Origin: Burhinus oedicnemus
Lineage: Eukaryota; Chordata; Aves; Charadriiformes; Burhinidae
DNA: 64,000 bases
NCBI GenBank assembly: GCA_008921705.1
Contig: VFFE01007869.1
Coordinates: 4,956,972-5,020,971, forward strand
Direction: 5' to 3'
Within the stretch, counting starts at the first letter, position 1; every line of letters starts with the position of its first letter. A program made the translations under genes and the position numbers. This document shows positions 1-45,460 of the stretch, one piece after another. Under the pieces are notes generated by a model. That model did not search any database. It was not told the origin of the DNA and saw nothing but the letters and a program-made list of their open reading frames with translations.

Positions 1-33213
<33,213 letters not shown>

Positions 33214-33223
33214 AACCCAGCGT

Positions 33224-36200
33224 CTGAAAAGGAAAAGGGAAAATTCACTGGAGGATTTACAATGAGCCATAGGTCTTGAAAGTGTCTCCTCAACTGCATA
33301 GTAACAAAGATGTTTTCTGGGCAAGTTTTCAAATTATTTGTGACACTACTGGAATGTCAGTCATGAAATTAAAAATTCTCTCCTTCTCTCACACACGTGC
33401 AGACACACACACGAGTACGTACCATGAGCTACTTGTCATTTATGGAGAACGGAAGAGTGGTCTTCCTTCACATGACGAGGCCACCAAATAGAAAAGGGAG
33501 GCCAATAAACCAAACCCTATTTTTAAAATGTACCCGTGTGGTTTAATCTTGTATGATGGTACAGGAGTTCACAAGCAAGCAAATACCAAGCCTCCCTGCT
33601 TGAATAAAAATTAACTTAATCTGCCAATTACTTATCTAATGCCAAAGGTCAAAATATGCCATTGTGTTTCACTGTCATTTCTTAAAATATAATGTAAGCA
33701 ACTCTTGACTACAGCTTTACAGCTGTCTCTAAAAATAGAAAAAAAAAAATAATCAGGCTCTGCTGGAGCTTGTCAAATTCACGCTGAAGATAGTGAATCT
33801 TCACAGTAATTTTTAAAGAAGTATGACCAAGTCCTCTCTTTTGAGGTTAGAACACTGTAAATTAGGAGTAACTACAACACATACATGCAAAACTGGTGGG
33901 AGTGTGAATGGACTCATGTTCACTCATTGCATGCGTATGCAATGGATTTTAAGATTATATTTATGTCACTCTTTAGAGGTAACGTGGCCACCTTTTGCAG
34001 TACCGCTGTTCTACAGTTCTTTGCTCTCTCTTCATCTGCTCCCACTTATTTAGCACCAGACTTTGCCCTGCTGACAGAGATTGAAATTCCTATACATACA
34101 GCAATGTATTTCTCAGTATTCCACAATGAAAATTCAACAGTTCCTATTCACAGCATTTCCTGGGGATCCTTACATCCACAGATAGAGTAACACCCTTTCC
34201 GTTCAATGGGAAAGAATATGAGAGTTCCACTGGGACAAATAACGGAAACCCCTACATTCACCAGACCCCCCCCAAGAAGGTCAACCAGTGGTGCAGGTCA
34301 GGGCATTCAAGTCCTCTTCTGTTCATCACATCCTTTTTTCCCCCACTCTAAGTCGGTGTAACAGCAGTAAGGGAACCCTTCTCAGTTCCTGCATCCACAC
34401 AAGTCTAAGACTTGAACTTAATTACCCTAAACTGTTTTAACTGTATTGCTGGCTTGTATTAATCTTTGTCTCCTCAAGCTGCTACAATCTTTCAGCTATC
34501 CAGTCTTCGCTCTTCCTCTGGACCTTCTGTTTCTGCCTGATTCCTGTTCCTTAGTTTCCAATAATCTATTCCTCTCTTTGATACCCACCTCACCTAGAAT
34601 GCTAGCTCCTCCACTGCAAAAACATGTCACTAAAGTGTGTACGTTCATTAATAAAACAAAGATGTCAAATAACTTAGTATTATGGACCTAAGTAAACAGA
34701 GGTTTTGCGTTCCACGTGTTCACACAATACCTGTCTCAGTGGATCCTTCAACACTATCACACTTTCTCTAAATGAATGAGAGAACGTTTTATTTCAGTGT
34801 CTCATCTCCCCTGTTGCCACTACTCCCTGGACATCAAGTGACTGGCAGTGCCAGAATCACAGGTCTTCCACAGCTCAGGAGGCTGGAACCCTGCAAGGTC
34901 TGCCCAGCGTCTGTCCTTCTAAACCTATAGGGACCATTACAACTGCTTTCATGTTCCTTATGAGCTCTATTTTTCACTGAAGAGTAGGTTTTTGGTCAAA
35001 TGAGCAAGTGGTTTCTGAGACACAGGACTGAAATCCCACAGAACCATATAAAAGAAAGAGTTACGTAGGGAAATTTGCCCTGCATTAACTGTGAGCTATA
35101 AATTCACAGATAATAAAAAAGCAAATTAACCATTATACCCTTCTCACTTCAAGTCATATTAAGCAGCAAAAGATATTATTCATATTGACTAAATACTGAC
35201 CAGTCCCCAGAATCCTCTGAATACTTGGAGCCTAATTTAAGAAATTATGCTTATCTTCTGACTCTGATGGTGTCTTTAGAGCACTGAAAACACAGTTCAT
35301 TAGAGCAGCAAGAAACACTGTACCTTTCATGTGCAAATATGTTCCTTACAGTCAACTAAGTTTTTCCAAGTGAGCTAATCTTTCTGTTCCTGCAGGAGTG
35401 TTCCTCATGTTTAAAGGCATCCCACTGACTAATTTTTACTTCTAGTTATTTAGAGAATTTATCCCATCTACATTAACGAACACCAGCTAAAAGCTTCTTT
35501 TTGTGCTAATTGCAAGCACAGCAAAAGTATAAGAATAATTTAAGCAGATATAAGCCTAGGTATTACGGTTTTCTTACATTTCCCTTAGTGCTTCTGCAAT
35601 TCCCTCTGCTCCGCCTACTAAAGCTTGGATACAGCAGACAGCTGAAATTATTTTGACTGATCCTGGTCTGGGTGGCATAGGGAGTTAATGCATTAGCTTT
35701 TCTTTTTGGGATGTGTACGTTAAAAATCGGCTTGTGTCTTACGCGGTTCTCAGTGTAGTCTCTACAGAAAACGTAGCACATCACAAAAATACTTTTTTTT
35801 TTTAATAACTTGTGTAGCACGTAGTGTGCAGATGAGCTACCCCCAGGCACGGTAAAAGCAAGACCCAACCGGTAAGGGCGACTAAGTGCCACGCACGGGG
35901 CATCACGCCGGTCAGTCCCACCCGCGGGCTAGCACCTCTCTGCCCGCCGCACCGACTACACGGGGGGGACGGCGCTCAGCCCGGCCCGGCGTTCGGCGGC
36001 ACAGCCTCGCTGCCGCTGCAAACCGACCCCCAGCGCGGGCTCCGGCTCCGCTGGGCGGCGCCGCGGGCCGGGCCGCCCCGGGCGGGGAGGGGCCGCGGGC
36101 CGGGGGCCGTCGCCGGGCTGCAGCCGGCCGGGCCGCCCCGAGCGGGGAGGGCGCTCGGCTCCCGCCGCAGCCGCGGAGCGCTGGGCGGTTCAGCCCCGCC

Positions 36201-36477
36201 GTGCCGGCTGCCCAGGCGTCCCGCGGGCTCGGGGCGCTGCTCGAGGAGGCGCGACCCACGGCCGAGCCCGTCCCGTCCCGCAGACCGCCCCGACGGCACG
36301 CCGCCCCGAGACCCAACTTCCCGGTGCCCGGAGCACACACGCTGGGGCGGCTCCTAACTTAGGGACGGTCAGAAATCCCCGCAGGACGGCCGGCGCAGGG
36401 AAGCCGCGCGGGGACCCGTCCGTCCGTCCCGCCGCCGTGCCCGCCCCGCTCCCGCCGGCCCCTGTTCCCGTACTCAC
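33224..36477 (-). other. MME: MME intron 1
   Basis: About 3.3 kb between noncoding exon 1 and the start-codon exon. The distal part, from about 35,880, lies in the CpG island. A CA-rich patch (33,393-33,413) and a C-run (34,266-34,274) are present. I see no convincing alternative 5' exon. Confidence 0.75.
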
Positions 36478-36750
36478 CGGCTGGCGCTCGGAGGGGTCCG
36501 GCCCCGGGGCCGCCACACACATCCCCGACCGGCGCGGGGCGGAGGCGGCGCGGGGCGCCCCGAGCCGGCGGGGCAGCGGCCGCGGGTCCCGGGGGAAGGC
36601 GGCTCGCAGGCTGGGCTGGCGGGGCTCAGCGCCCGACCCGCCCGCGGGCAGCGGCAGGGACGCGGGGCGCCGGCATCGCCGGCACATCAAAGCCCGGGGC
36701 GCTCCCTGCTCCGGCTGCTCGCCGCTGCCGCCGCGGAGCGAAGCTGCCGG
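36478..36750 (-). other. MME: MME noncoding exon 1 (5' UTR), transcription start uncertain
   Basis: On the minus strand a strong splice donor, CCG followed by GTGAGTAC, falls at 36,478/36,477 in the CpG island 3.3 kb upstream of the start-codon exon. Mammalian MME also uses noncoding first exons spliced to the exon holding the ATG, which supports this call. The donor side is well defined. The 5' end is a guess, because GC-rich promoters often have several start sites and no clear TATA box is placed here. An upstream ATG at 36,522-36,520 lies in this exon. Confidence 0.7.
36520..36522 (-). promoter_or_regulatory. MME: Upstream ATG of a spliced overlapping uORF in the MME leader
   Basis: The minus-strand ATG at 36,522-36,520 has G at -3. 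It is followed by exactly 15 codons to the exon 1 donor. Continuing into exon 2 it reads 14 more codons and stops at TGA inside the MME coding region, out of frame with it. The frame therefore spans the MME start codon. Whether it is used depends on the unmapped transcription start. Confidence 0.55.
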
Positions 36751-37110
36751 CAATCAAAGAAGCCCTTGTCTGCGGGGCTGCCGGACGAGCAGTTCTCCGG
36801 GTGACCTGAAGGCTTCTTCCTCTTTGCGATCATAAAAATGTGATGGGGCAGGAAACAAACAAACAAGCCCCCCCGCCCCGACAGCGACGAACCACGCTCT
36901 TCACCTCGCAAAGCTTCGCCGAGCGCTTAGGTAGAGGAGGGAGAAGGAGCTGCCGCCTGGAGACAGGCGGTGCGGATGAGCGCTACGTCCCACGGAGCTG
37001 CCCCATCCCCGACTCGGGACCGCAGGCTGGGGAGGCCGCCTCTGCCCGCCGCGCTGCCGCGGAGGAGGGTGGAAGGCACCGAGGCCGTCTGCAAAGCGAG
37101 AGCCGAGCTG

Positions 37111-40100
37111 GAGGGCGAGGGCAGCCGGCACCTTCGGCTTTTCATTTCTTTCCGCTCTGTTCAGGAGAAGGAAAGAGCTGATGCACGGGGAAGGTTAGCG
37201 CTGCATGTCTGCAATGCTTGGTGCTTGTTTCCATGCAGACTCATTGCCTTTGTCAAGTAAATGCAGCCACATACGCTCTGCAAGATCTTATATCCTCGTT
37301 CACTGAGTGGTTTCTTCTCAGGAGGGACAGCTGTGATTTCTTGCACGGAGAGGCAGCTCCGAGCTCTGTCACAACATTTGCCAGCCAACCAAATATCAAA
37401 AGATACTTGTTTCATTCTTACTAAGTTTCACTCTTATTAAGTTTCATTTATACTAATAAATTGGCAAACACCAGAGGAAGCAGTATGAGGTGCTGTCATT
37501 CCTCTCACTCAAACCAGGTACCACGCTCACTTTTGCTGCCTTCCTAAAAGCACCTTTATTACCTCTGAGGCAGAAACGGCAGATGAAATTTCTGAAATCT
37601 TTTATTATCAGCTACACGTACTAAAATGTCTGCTGCTTGAGAGGGGCAACCTTCCTCCTAAGAAAGGTGGAAACTGAATACTGACTTCTTTATAGAACTG
37701 CACAGCAAATGATCCACAGAGCAGATGCAATGAAGAGGGGAGGCTCATACCTTAACTGAGCATTACTTTTAAAAATGAAGCACTTTTGCAAAGTGAACAT
37801 CTGAAAATGGAACAAGAATAAGGTTTTATTCCCTGAAAAGGCAATAGAAGTACCAAAACTAGGCAGGGAAAACATTTCAAAAAGTCTAGAGAACAAAAAT
37901 ACCACATTTTCTTGCAGACAGGAGTGGGGAAAATGCTATTATATCCCTTCCAGAATCAAGTGTTCAAATCTATATAAATATCTTACTTTCAGCCTTGCCT
38001 GTGTTAATTATTCCATTCCGGTCACTAGAACAAGCTATCTGCTCCTGCAGGTCAGTCCTGACATTACCTGGTGCCTTAAACAGAAAATCTCATAAGAATA
38101 GAGGAGTCCTTATAATAAATATGATAATTTAAATATAATATAATAAAAATACATATGATTTTGTAAACAGATGCTTATTTTACAGCCTTAACTACAACAA
38201 AGCTTGAAAAGTAGAGGGTCACGTGTGTGAACAGACTGGACTAAAATGGCAAAAAAAGGACTTGTTTCAAAACTTTTAGGTGAACCAAAAAAGTGTAACT
38301 GCCTAATTCACCACTAAGAGAGAAAAGGGAGAAACTCAACTGGAAATCTGTAAATAGTCCAAAGAGGACTAACATACCTGACAGGCAGTGTGAGAGTTTC
38401 CACTCTTGTAGAGCCTTGTGCTTGGAAAGAGGGATTAGACATTTGTATATACGCAGGCTACAAGAGGTGTGATCTATGAGTCAAATGCTGAGATTCCTGT
38501 TTGGGCCTTACTTAGGGAAAACTCCCATCAAGTCAGTAGTGTAATATCCTGAGTAAGAATAAGCAAAGACCTGTTACCGATGCTTCCGTGGACAATGGGA
38601 GAAGCAAGGTTTGTAGGAGGAGACAATACGTTGTATCAGGCCTATGCTACAGCCGAAACACTCTTTGGTCAGCACAGCCTCACCACAGCCCCAGGACGGC
38701 TCTCCTGCTGCCCACTGCTCACAGCTCCCTGCCAGTGCAGGCTGCTTCCTCAGCCCACGGGGAGGGGTGTGATGGGGGCACACCGCTGTCCTCCTGCCAC
38801 CCGCCTCAGCTAACAGAGGGCTTTCAGTAGGTCCTATACACACCAAGTTCCTTCTTTCACTGACCTTCAAGCTCCGCATATGAACAACTTCTGGAATTTC
38901 CTAGCTGAGATCAATAGTGTATTTGGTCATTTTTATGCCCTGTAATTTTGGAGATAATAAGAGACCTATAGCTTCATTCTATTAATGGAAATGCCCTACA
39001 AATTGCTAAGGTGTACACCCAATGCCAAGATGAACCAAAGAGTAGATTACATCTTGTATTGATTCCTGTCAAACACTAAGTATTTGCTTTCTTGTTACTC
39101 ACCTTCATCTTTTTAGGACTGTAATTTCACAAATCTTATTGCTTTCAGTGAGAAAGACAGGAGGATTAAGTTTGTAGGTTCATCCTTTAGGGGTAAGTTT
39201 AATGGGATGTGGCACTACTGCTGACAACTCTCTGGACTTCCGATGGACAACCACCAGGTTAAAACAAATACATGGTAAATTTATAGAACCAAATAAAACT
39301 CAGCATATGATTTAGAGATAATGAAAAAAAGAGTTAATGAAAGAGCACACTGTCATTAAATTAGTATCCCTGAAAAGTAAAGCTTTCTGGTCAATACTAA
39401 TTTGAGAGGAGACAGGAGTACAATCTCTTAAAAATCAGTGGCTAGGGAAGTATACTTTTCCAAAAACTGTGCCTTCAGGTAGTTCAGAACAACCTACAAA
39501 AATGGATGCACTGTCCAGCCTCAGAAAAACAAACTGCGTCACAATAGCTCAACTTGAATTCTTCATCAAGTGAAGAAAAGCCAAGAACCCATTCAATGTT
39601 GTTTTCTCCACTTGGTCCAAACCGACAGCAGTAAGACCTTATTTTCAATATGACCTCTGGAAGACATTTAGGAAATCAGGACTCATTTACATTACTATGA
39701 AACAACGTTGATGATACTTGTTTTATTTCCTTTTGGGAAAGCTCACTTTCCCAAAGTAACAAAGTCAACGTTCAAGAAACAAACAGGAGCCAACATTAAT
39801 GCTGCCTGTGTGATTTTGACCGCCCATCTTAATCCTGCTGATCTCTTATCCCCATCAAGTCCTGTGTCATAGGCAGGAGAAGAAAATGGAAAATCTCCTG
39901 CTTTCCCTCCTTGGCCCTGTGCGTGTTCAGTGCAGTTGGACTGTGAGAGAATTTAGATGGTAAAGTCTAACACACTGTTTACTCATTTGTGTGGGTTTTT
40001 TTTTTCTCAGTAGGTTTCTAATGAATCCAAGTCTGGGTAATTTCTCATTCAGGAAAGTAAACAGCCTAGATTTCAAAATATTTGCTTCAGTGCCTGAATT

Positions 40101-40577
40101 ATTCAGGTCTAATTGTATTGTATTACAAAGCTTTGTCTTTGTTAGTCAACAGGCTTCATAGCGTGACTGATTTGCAGGTGTTTGCAGGCCTGATAAAATG
40201 CTTGGCTGAAAAGCTGCCTTTTTTTCAGGGTTTTTTTGGCTGTTTTTGAGCTTGCCTAAAAGCCACACACAATGCTTCAGTTAATGCAGGCTAACAGGCT
40301 TTTTGGGGTCCTGAATTTCTCTGCAGCTGTACCGGCAATCATAGTTGCAAGCGTTTTTGGGAAAATGGTGGGGTTTGTGAAAGAAACAGGTAAAAATTGA
40401 AGTAAGGTAAACTGCATGTGACATATGCAGATAGCATAGAAGTTGATAATAATGTAAACGGAAAACAAGAAGAGACAGAATTTGGATAAATCAACTCCAA
40501 GGTTTCCTGCACAGTGCAATTATGACTGTGCAAAGCTTAGCCACGCTTTTCCAGTTAACTTTAAAACCACAGCACTG
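37111..40577. other. Intergenic sequence, no gene seen
   Basis: Noncoding DNA upstream of MME. An AT-rich patch lies near 38,118-38,160 and a slightly GC-richer patch near 38,670-38,820. No repeats of a known family or exon-like frames were recognised. Confidence 0.75.

Positions 40578-40604
<27 letters not shown>
40578..40604. repeat. Poly-A tract, 27 A
   Basis: An uninterrupted run of 27 A. CR1 elements do not end in poly-A, so this is either a simple repeat or the tail of a small retroposed transcript. I could not identify an upstream body. Confidence 0.9.
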
Positions 40605-40608
<4 letters not shown>

Positions 40609-41006
40609 ACAAGCACAGACAGGCTTTTACTTCAGCAACAACTGGAGCAGAACCTACTACGGCCACGCAAAATGCGAGGAGTCAACACCACACCACGTTT
40701 CCAAGTAGCTGTTTGCACTTGGGCCCCGAAGCACGGCTGCCCCCTGGGTGAAGCTCCTGCCGCCTCAGCCCTGCCCTGGGCAGGGCCTGCGCTCCCCGGG
40801 GCCTCGCCTCAGGCGGCCTTTGGCCCACACTCACCCGCTTGCAGGCCCCCCCAGGGAGCGGTTCTCACACCGGAGCTAGCGCCTCAGCCTCCTACGTGGG
40901 GAACCGTGTAATTCTGCTGTCCAGTTGCGGCCTCGGCGAGACTAAGCGGACCGCGGCTCAGCAGCCCTGAGGAGAGGACACCGCCCGCCTCAGCCCGCGC
41001 CGCGCC

Positions 41007-41022
41007 TGGAACCTTCTGGAAA
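41007..41022. promoter_or_regulatory. Heat-shock element, three inverted units
   Basis: GGAACCTTCTGGAAAG contains GAA-CC-TTC-TG-GAA, a perfect run of three alternating HSF pentamers. It sits directly 5' of GC boxes in the CpG island. Confidence 0.6.
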
Positions 41023-41040
41023 GCGCGGGGCGGGGTGGGG

Positions 41041-41055
41041 CCGCCAGGGGGCGCC
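41041..41055 (+). promoter_or_regulatory. CTCF-like binding site
   Basis: CCGCCAGGGGGCGCC is close to the CTCF core (CCACNAGGGGGCGC). It lies 19 bp downstream of the heat-shock element. It is a motif match only. Confidence 0.6.
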
Positions 41056-41414
41056 GTCGGCGGGGCGGGGGCGTGTGGCGGCTGAGGCGGCGGCGGCTGA
41101 GGCGGGCTTTGCGCAGCGGGGAGGGGGCCGTGCGCCCGCAGCGAACACGGTAATTGTTGTGCCTGTTGGGAATTGTATCCCTGTGGAGGAGTGCCTCTCT
41201 TCCGGTGTGACTTGGGGCTCCGGTGAGGGCGCGGGGGCCTGTGGCTCATCCCTCAGCTGAACGGTGGCCTGGCGGGGGCTTGGACCGGTACGGGCACAGC
41301 CGGAGCCCTGTGCCGCCTCAGGGAGCCCTTGGTGTGAGCTCCTGTAGGGCTGTGGCGGGTGGTGTCATGGCAGGCATCGTTAGCGGTCATCGTGGCATTG
41401 CTGCCATTAGCAAG

Positions 41415-41558
41415 ACCACAGGATCATGGAATGGTTTGTGTTGGAAGGGACCTTAAAGCCCATTTAGTTCCAACCCCCTGCCATGGGCAGGGACACCTCC
41501 CACCAGACCAGGTTGCTCCAAGCCCCGTCCAACCTGGCCTTGAACACCTCCAGGCATG
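41415..41558 (-). mobile_element. CR1 LINE 3' fragment
   Basis: The reverse complement of a CR1 3' end: GGATCATGGAATGGTTTGTG, TTGGAAGGGACCTTAAAGCC, CCAACCCCCTGCCATGGGCA, then AACCTGGCCTTGAACACCTC. It lies at the right margin of the second CpG island. Confidence 0.92.
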
Positions 41559-44500
41559 CGGTAGCCACAGCCATCAACCATACTTAATGCATTTGTGCTT
41601 TTTCCTGACAACATAGTTCACATTTAAATGTATGTATTTCTTTTTCGGAGAAGTTAGCTGCTTATATCACCTCAAAAGCCTAAACTTCACTTGTGTTCTG
41701 TTACAATTGTCATTATTGTCCTTAGGTCTTGGGGCTAGTGAGTTCCTATTTGCCTTCATTGCAGAGCTTGACGTTGCCAAACAGCCTTGTGGTTAGGAAG
41801 TGGAGTGTTATGCCAGGAAAGGGGCCTGTGCGGTGGCGGACAGATGATAATGTGGGGTGTGTTTTGGGGTTGCTTTTTACAGGAAATGTCAGAGAGTCAG
41901 CATTTACTGACCAAAGGGTGAGCCGTGGGCAGGGAGATTCATGGGAACCACCAATGTGGAGAATATTTTGAATTAGGAACTGGTAAAGCATGTACTTGCT
42001 CTGTATTTCTCCTGGCTAAATGATAGCAGCTAGATTCTACTAAATAATGAGATTAAGTCTTACAATACATTGGACTGCCACACTGTTTGAAACCAAATCA
42101 TAATTCCTGGTGTCTGTACAAGAAAATTAAAGTTACCAAGAAATAAAGGAGCACAGGCTTTTGGATTCGTTTGATAGTTTACAGATGACTCAGCTGTCCA
42201 GGAACTGTTATTTGACCGTCTTTACTCAGAGCTGGAGAGGACTTCAGACTGGAAGCCATGGGGTGAGCTTATGAAAGGGCCTATCCTGTTGTTGACAGAA
42301 GGTATATGAATTCAGGCAGATTTGTGCAAATAATTACTTCTGCTGAAATACAAAAGAGAGCGCTGTTTTGGAGTTCTCCAAGGTTCAAACTGAGTGTGTT
42401 GCATAGTCACGCTCACAGTGTTGCATAGGCACCAGTGTTGGTATAAACACTAATGCAAGGACTAAAACTGTCTCTGTGTCCTCAAGAGGGCTTGTCCTGC
42501 CTCTCTTTTATTTTACATTTCTGACTTCTCCATCATGTGAGCAAGGGTAGAATAGGTATCATGTGGTACGCAATAACCAGTCATCACAAATTTCAGTTCT
42601 CTGTATTAATAGTTCAGAAATTTAAGATGGAAGGTAGATGTTTTCTGGAGGTCATGGTAGCAGCACGCTTTGGCTACTTTAAGTTCACAATATGCAACCT
42701 CATTCAACTTTTTACTTAAAAAAATCAAAATTCTTACTGCATTCCATTATTTAGTGAAGTGCACAATACAATTTATGAAAATGGCATCTGCTAAAGATAT
42801 TAATTTGTGGTTTAAATGATGGCAGGAAAAATGTAGTAGTGATATCAATGAAGACAAAAATAACCAAATTACAGAGTGGACTAGCAGCAGTATATCAAAA
42901 ACCTGCCCGTCGTCCGCATATGATGATCACAGCGTATTCTGAGGGTATCAGAGTAGCCCAAGTTCTGTGGCAAATATGCTTGTGGTATACTTTGAATATT
43001 GGTATTTTAAAGAAAGTAGAGAATATGGCAGACTATGTCATTTGGAATATGGCAGCTGGGGTGGAGGGGGTTGGTTGTCAGCTGAAAAAACAGGTAGACC
43101 ATTACAGAGTAAAAAATGTTCTGAAGCTACTCCTGGCTGTGTAAGCCCTAAGGAAAACACAATTGCAGTCTTACTCTGTCTTCTCTTTTCTTTGTAAGAT
43201 AATGAGATTAACATCACCCATTTTCTCAACAAGAGAATAACCTTTCCTTTCTTTTCATCATCAGATATCACAATATTTATTCTTTTTGTTGTTTGCTGTA
43301 AAGGCGCATTGAATGCTTCAGTGGAGAAGCTCAGTGGTGTCTAAATTATCTAGAGAACTAAGAATGGTGAAAGCAGCCTAGAGGACCTTTTCCTGAAGAG
43401 TAGCAATATTTGGAATTAAGCAAATATAGACCAAAAGCAATGCTTGATGAATAAAAGTAATTTATTTCTCTGGTTGCTGAAATAATAGTTCTGAGGTTTT
43501 TTGTTTTTTTTCTCTAAGATTGACAAAGTGCATATTAATCCATAAGAACTTTTCTAGAAGTAATGAAAGAAGAAACCTTTTCATATAGTGGAAAAAAATT
43601 CTAGCAGAAAAAATGAAAATGAGAAGCCCTCCATTGTTTGCTTGCAAGCTGCCTTTTCACAGTGTCTAAGAGGCATCTTGAAGCACAAAATAAATTATAA
43701 GTCAAATTCAAAGGAGATTAACAAACAAAGAGAGAATGTTTTGTACTAATCTGTTTGCTGTTTTTCATAGATTTCATGCCATGACATCTTTATTGCAAAT
43801 AAATGGCTGTGAAGGACTAATTCTTTTTGTTTGGTTGGTTGTTTTTCCTTTAATTATGTACACCCAGTGTTTTTATTTGTATGGTAGTGAAACTTCTGCT
43901 GTTGTTGATGCACTCATGCCTTTTCTTGTACAGGCTTTGAACCCAGGTTCATTTGTAAGGTGGAAGTGTACGTGAAAAGTCATGCTTTGCTGAACTTCCA
44001 TGGAAAAAAGAGGGTCTCTGAGATGATCATTCTATTAAAGAGCACCCAGAGACTTAGTTATCAGAGAGGAATCAGGAATGGAATGGAAAAAGAGATGATG
44101 TGTGCTATCACCTGGTTTGTCAAATGCCTTGCCACCCAGCCCCTGATCTGGAGCAGCCTCCAGATGGCACGGGCAACTTGCTCTAGGAAAAATATGCCTC
44201 ACTTTCCCTGGACAGTGAGACAGGCTTCAGCCATGGTGCTAGGAAGGTGGCATGACTTGCATGGAAGTTCTGCAAGTATTGCTGTCCATCCAAAGTCCTC
44301 TCTCCAAGCCCTGATACTGCTTCACAAAAGTGTGTGCCTTCAGAAATGTCCCCGTTGTGATAACTGTGGTCACAGAACAACTTACCCAAGTACTATCTTG
44401 GCACTGGCTGAAACTTCCGTTTCAGAACCAAGATATAAAGCTGTAGCTAAATGCACTGATGGGTGAAGACAACTTACCCATGGTACTTGAGAAAGATGGA

Positions 44501-45205
44501 CTAATTTTTTTTCATAGTAACAGAACAGATTCTGAGAGTGGTCTGAAGTTAGTGGGCAATAATTAGCTTTGCACTTGGCATTAGAAATTTTGAGTGGTAC
44601 TGTGTGAAGTCTTACGTGAGCTCTTCTAACATGGATGCTTGAATATAGCATGCCTGAGAAGCTGATGACTGCTGTGCCATACAGTGTAAATGCTCTTCCA
44701 GGACTGAGTGTACCAACTTGCACTCAGAAGAGCTCTCCTATGAGTTGCCTTTTCAAGTTCCAGTTTCAAGTTTTCTTCTAGTGTGATAGTTATCTGGATG
44801 CGTTTGGAGACCAGATAATTCAGTAGTCTTCACAGCTGTTGCTGAGTTCATAGAGCCACAATACCTTTGGAAAAACATGGGCCTCGTTGCTGTCTGTAGA
44901 GGCTCATAAAAATGTCATCAATACGTAACCAAAGATACTGTGAATATCTCCTCCTAGGTATCTTAGTGTGAAAATTAAAAGTACAGCAAAGAAGCAAGAG
45001 AAAAAAATATTAATTATTTCAGTGGATTAAAGTGACTGGACTTTTTGTGTATTTATATGCCTGCCTCCTCGATCTTTACCTCACATGCAGAAATCTAAGC
45101 ATCCTGTCCAGCAACACTGAATTATTGTTCAGAATATCAAACAAATGATTTCTTAGCTAAATAAAAATAGTAGGGCACAGCAGTGCTGCATGGGGTTATG
45201 TATAA
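41559..45205. other. Intergenic sequence, no gene seen
   Basis: About 3.6 kb of noncoding-looking DNA. A 168-codon plus-strand frame at 43,960-44,466 has no recognisable motif and is not called a gene. Confidence 0.65.
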
Positions 45206-45460
45206 GATAGCATTCTGCTGAAATACTGCACATCTGCATTGAGTGTTGACGACATTAGATTGTTGATAGATGAGGCGGCCTTTATTAGGAAAGACAAACA
45301 CTTGGAAGAACAGATCCTAAAGTATGTGTTTTCTCAGTATGCTGGCAAAATGTCAAGACTGGTACAGCCACTAATCAGGTTATACCATGCCGAAGGGTGT
45401 GATTCTTATCATTGTCATATTCTGTTAAAACAACGAGCCATTGACGTACTGCAAGCCTAA
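45206..45460 (+). CDS. Unassigned 84-codon open frame, possible terminal exon or gene relic
   Basis: I do not recognise the product. The frame is open from 45,206 to the TAA at 45,458-45,460. Its composition is protein-like: mixed charged and hydrophobic residues in helix-like spacing (DIRLLIDEAAFIRKDKHLEE, then KYVFSQYAGKMSRLVQPLIR, then CHILLKQRAIDVLQA). There is no in-frame ATG before the best part; TTG at 45,239 is the nearest start-like codon. An AG at 45,209-45,210 could be an acceptor but lacks a pyrimidine tract. The same frame continues upstream of a TAA at 45,203-45,205 for 14 more codons, which fits a decayed exon. AATAAA at 45,459-45,464 overlaps the stop. It could be a terminal exon, a retrogene fragment, or chance. 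Confidence 0.3.
   Translation, partial: DSILLKYCTSALSVDDIRLLIDEAAFIRKDKHLEEQILKYVFSQYAGKMSRLVQPLIRLYHAEGCDSYHCHILLKQRAIDVLQA

Larger units (their letters stand above)
35880..37110 (-). promoter_or_regulatory. MME: CpG island, presumed MME promoter
   Basis: Dense CpG from about 35,880 to 37,110, in sharp contrast with the AT-rich flanks. It holds the exon 1 donor and several GC-box-like strings such as GGGGCGG. CpG-island promoters are usual for broadly expressed vertebrate genes. Long open frames on both strands here (about 35,886-36,362 and 36,190-36,753) reflect the scarcity of stops in GC-rich DNA. About 600 bp of the island lies inside intron 1. Confidence 0.8.
40720..41350 (+). promoter_or_regulatory. 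Second CpG island, orphan promoter candidate
   Basis: A compact CpG-dense segment about 4 kb upstream of the MME island. It holds a three-unit heat-shock element, several GC boxes (GGGGCGGGG) and a CTCF-like site. A direct repeat of GGCGGCTGAGGCGG lies around 41,077-41,105. On the plus strand a donor-like CCG followed by GTGAGG at 41,222/41,223 could end a first exon. No coding exon was tied to it. It could start a lncRNA, a 5' exon of the divergent neighbour (GPR149 in mammals), or an unannotated gene. Confidence 0.65.

Noticed and set aside
35886..36753. Long overlapping open frames on both strands (142-187 codons) in the MME CpG island
   Set aside because: They are Pro/Arg/Ala/Gly-rich in several frames at once, as expected from GC-rich DNA with few stops, and they overlap the promoter and noncoding exon.
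43960..44466. 168-codon plus-strand open frame
   Set aside because: No recognisable domain and irregular composition. Partial opposite-strand frames are also open. I saw no splice or promoter support.
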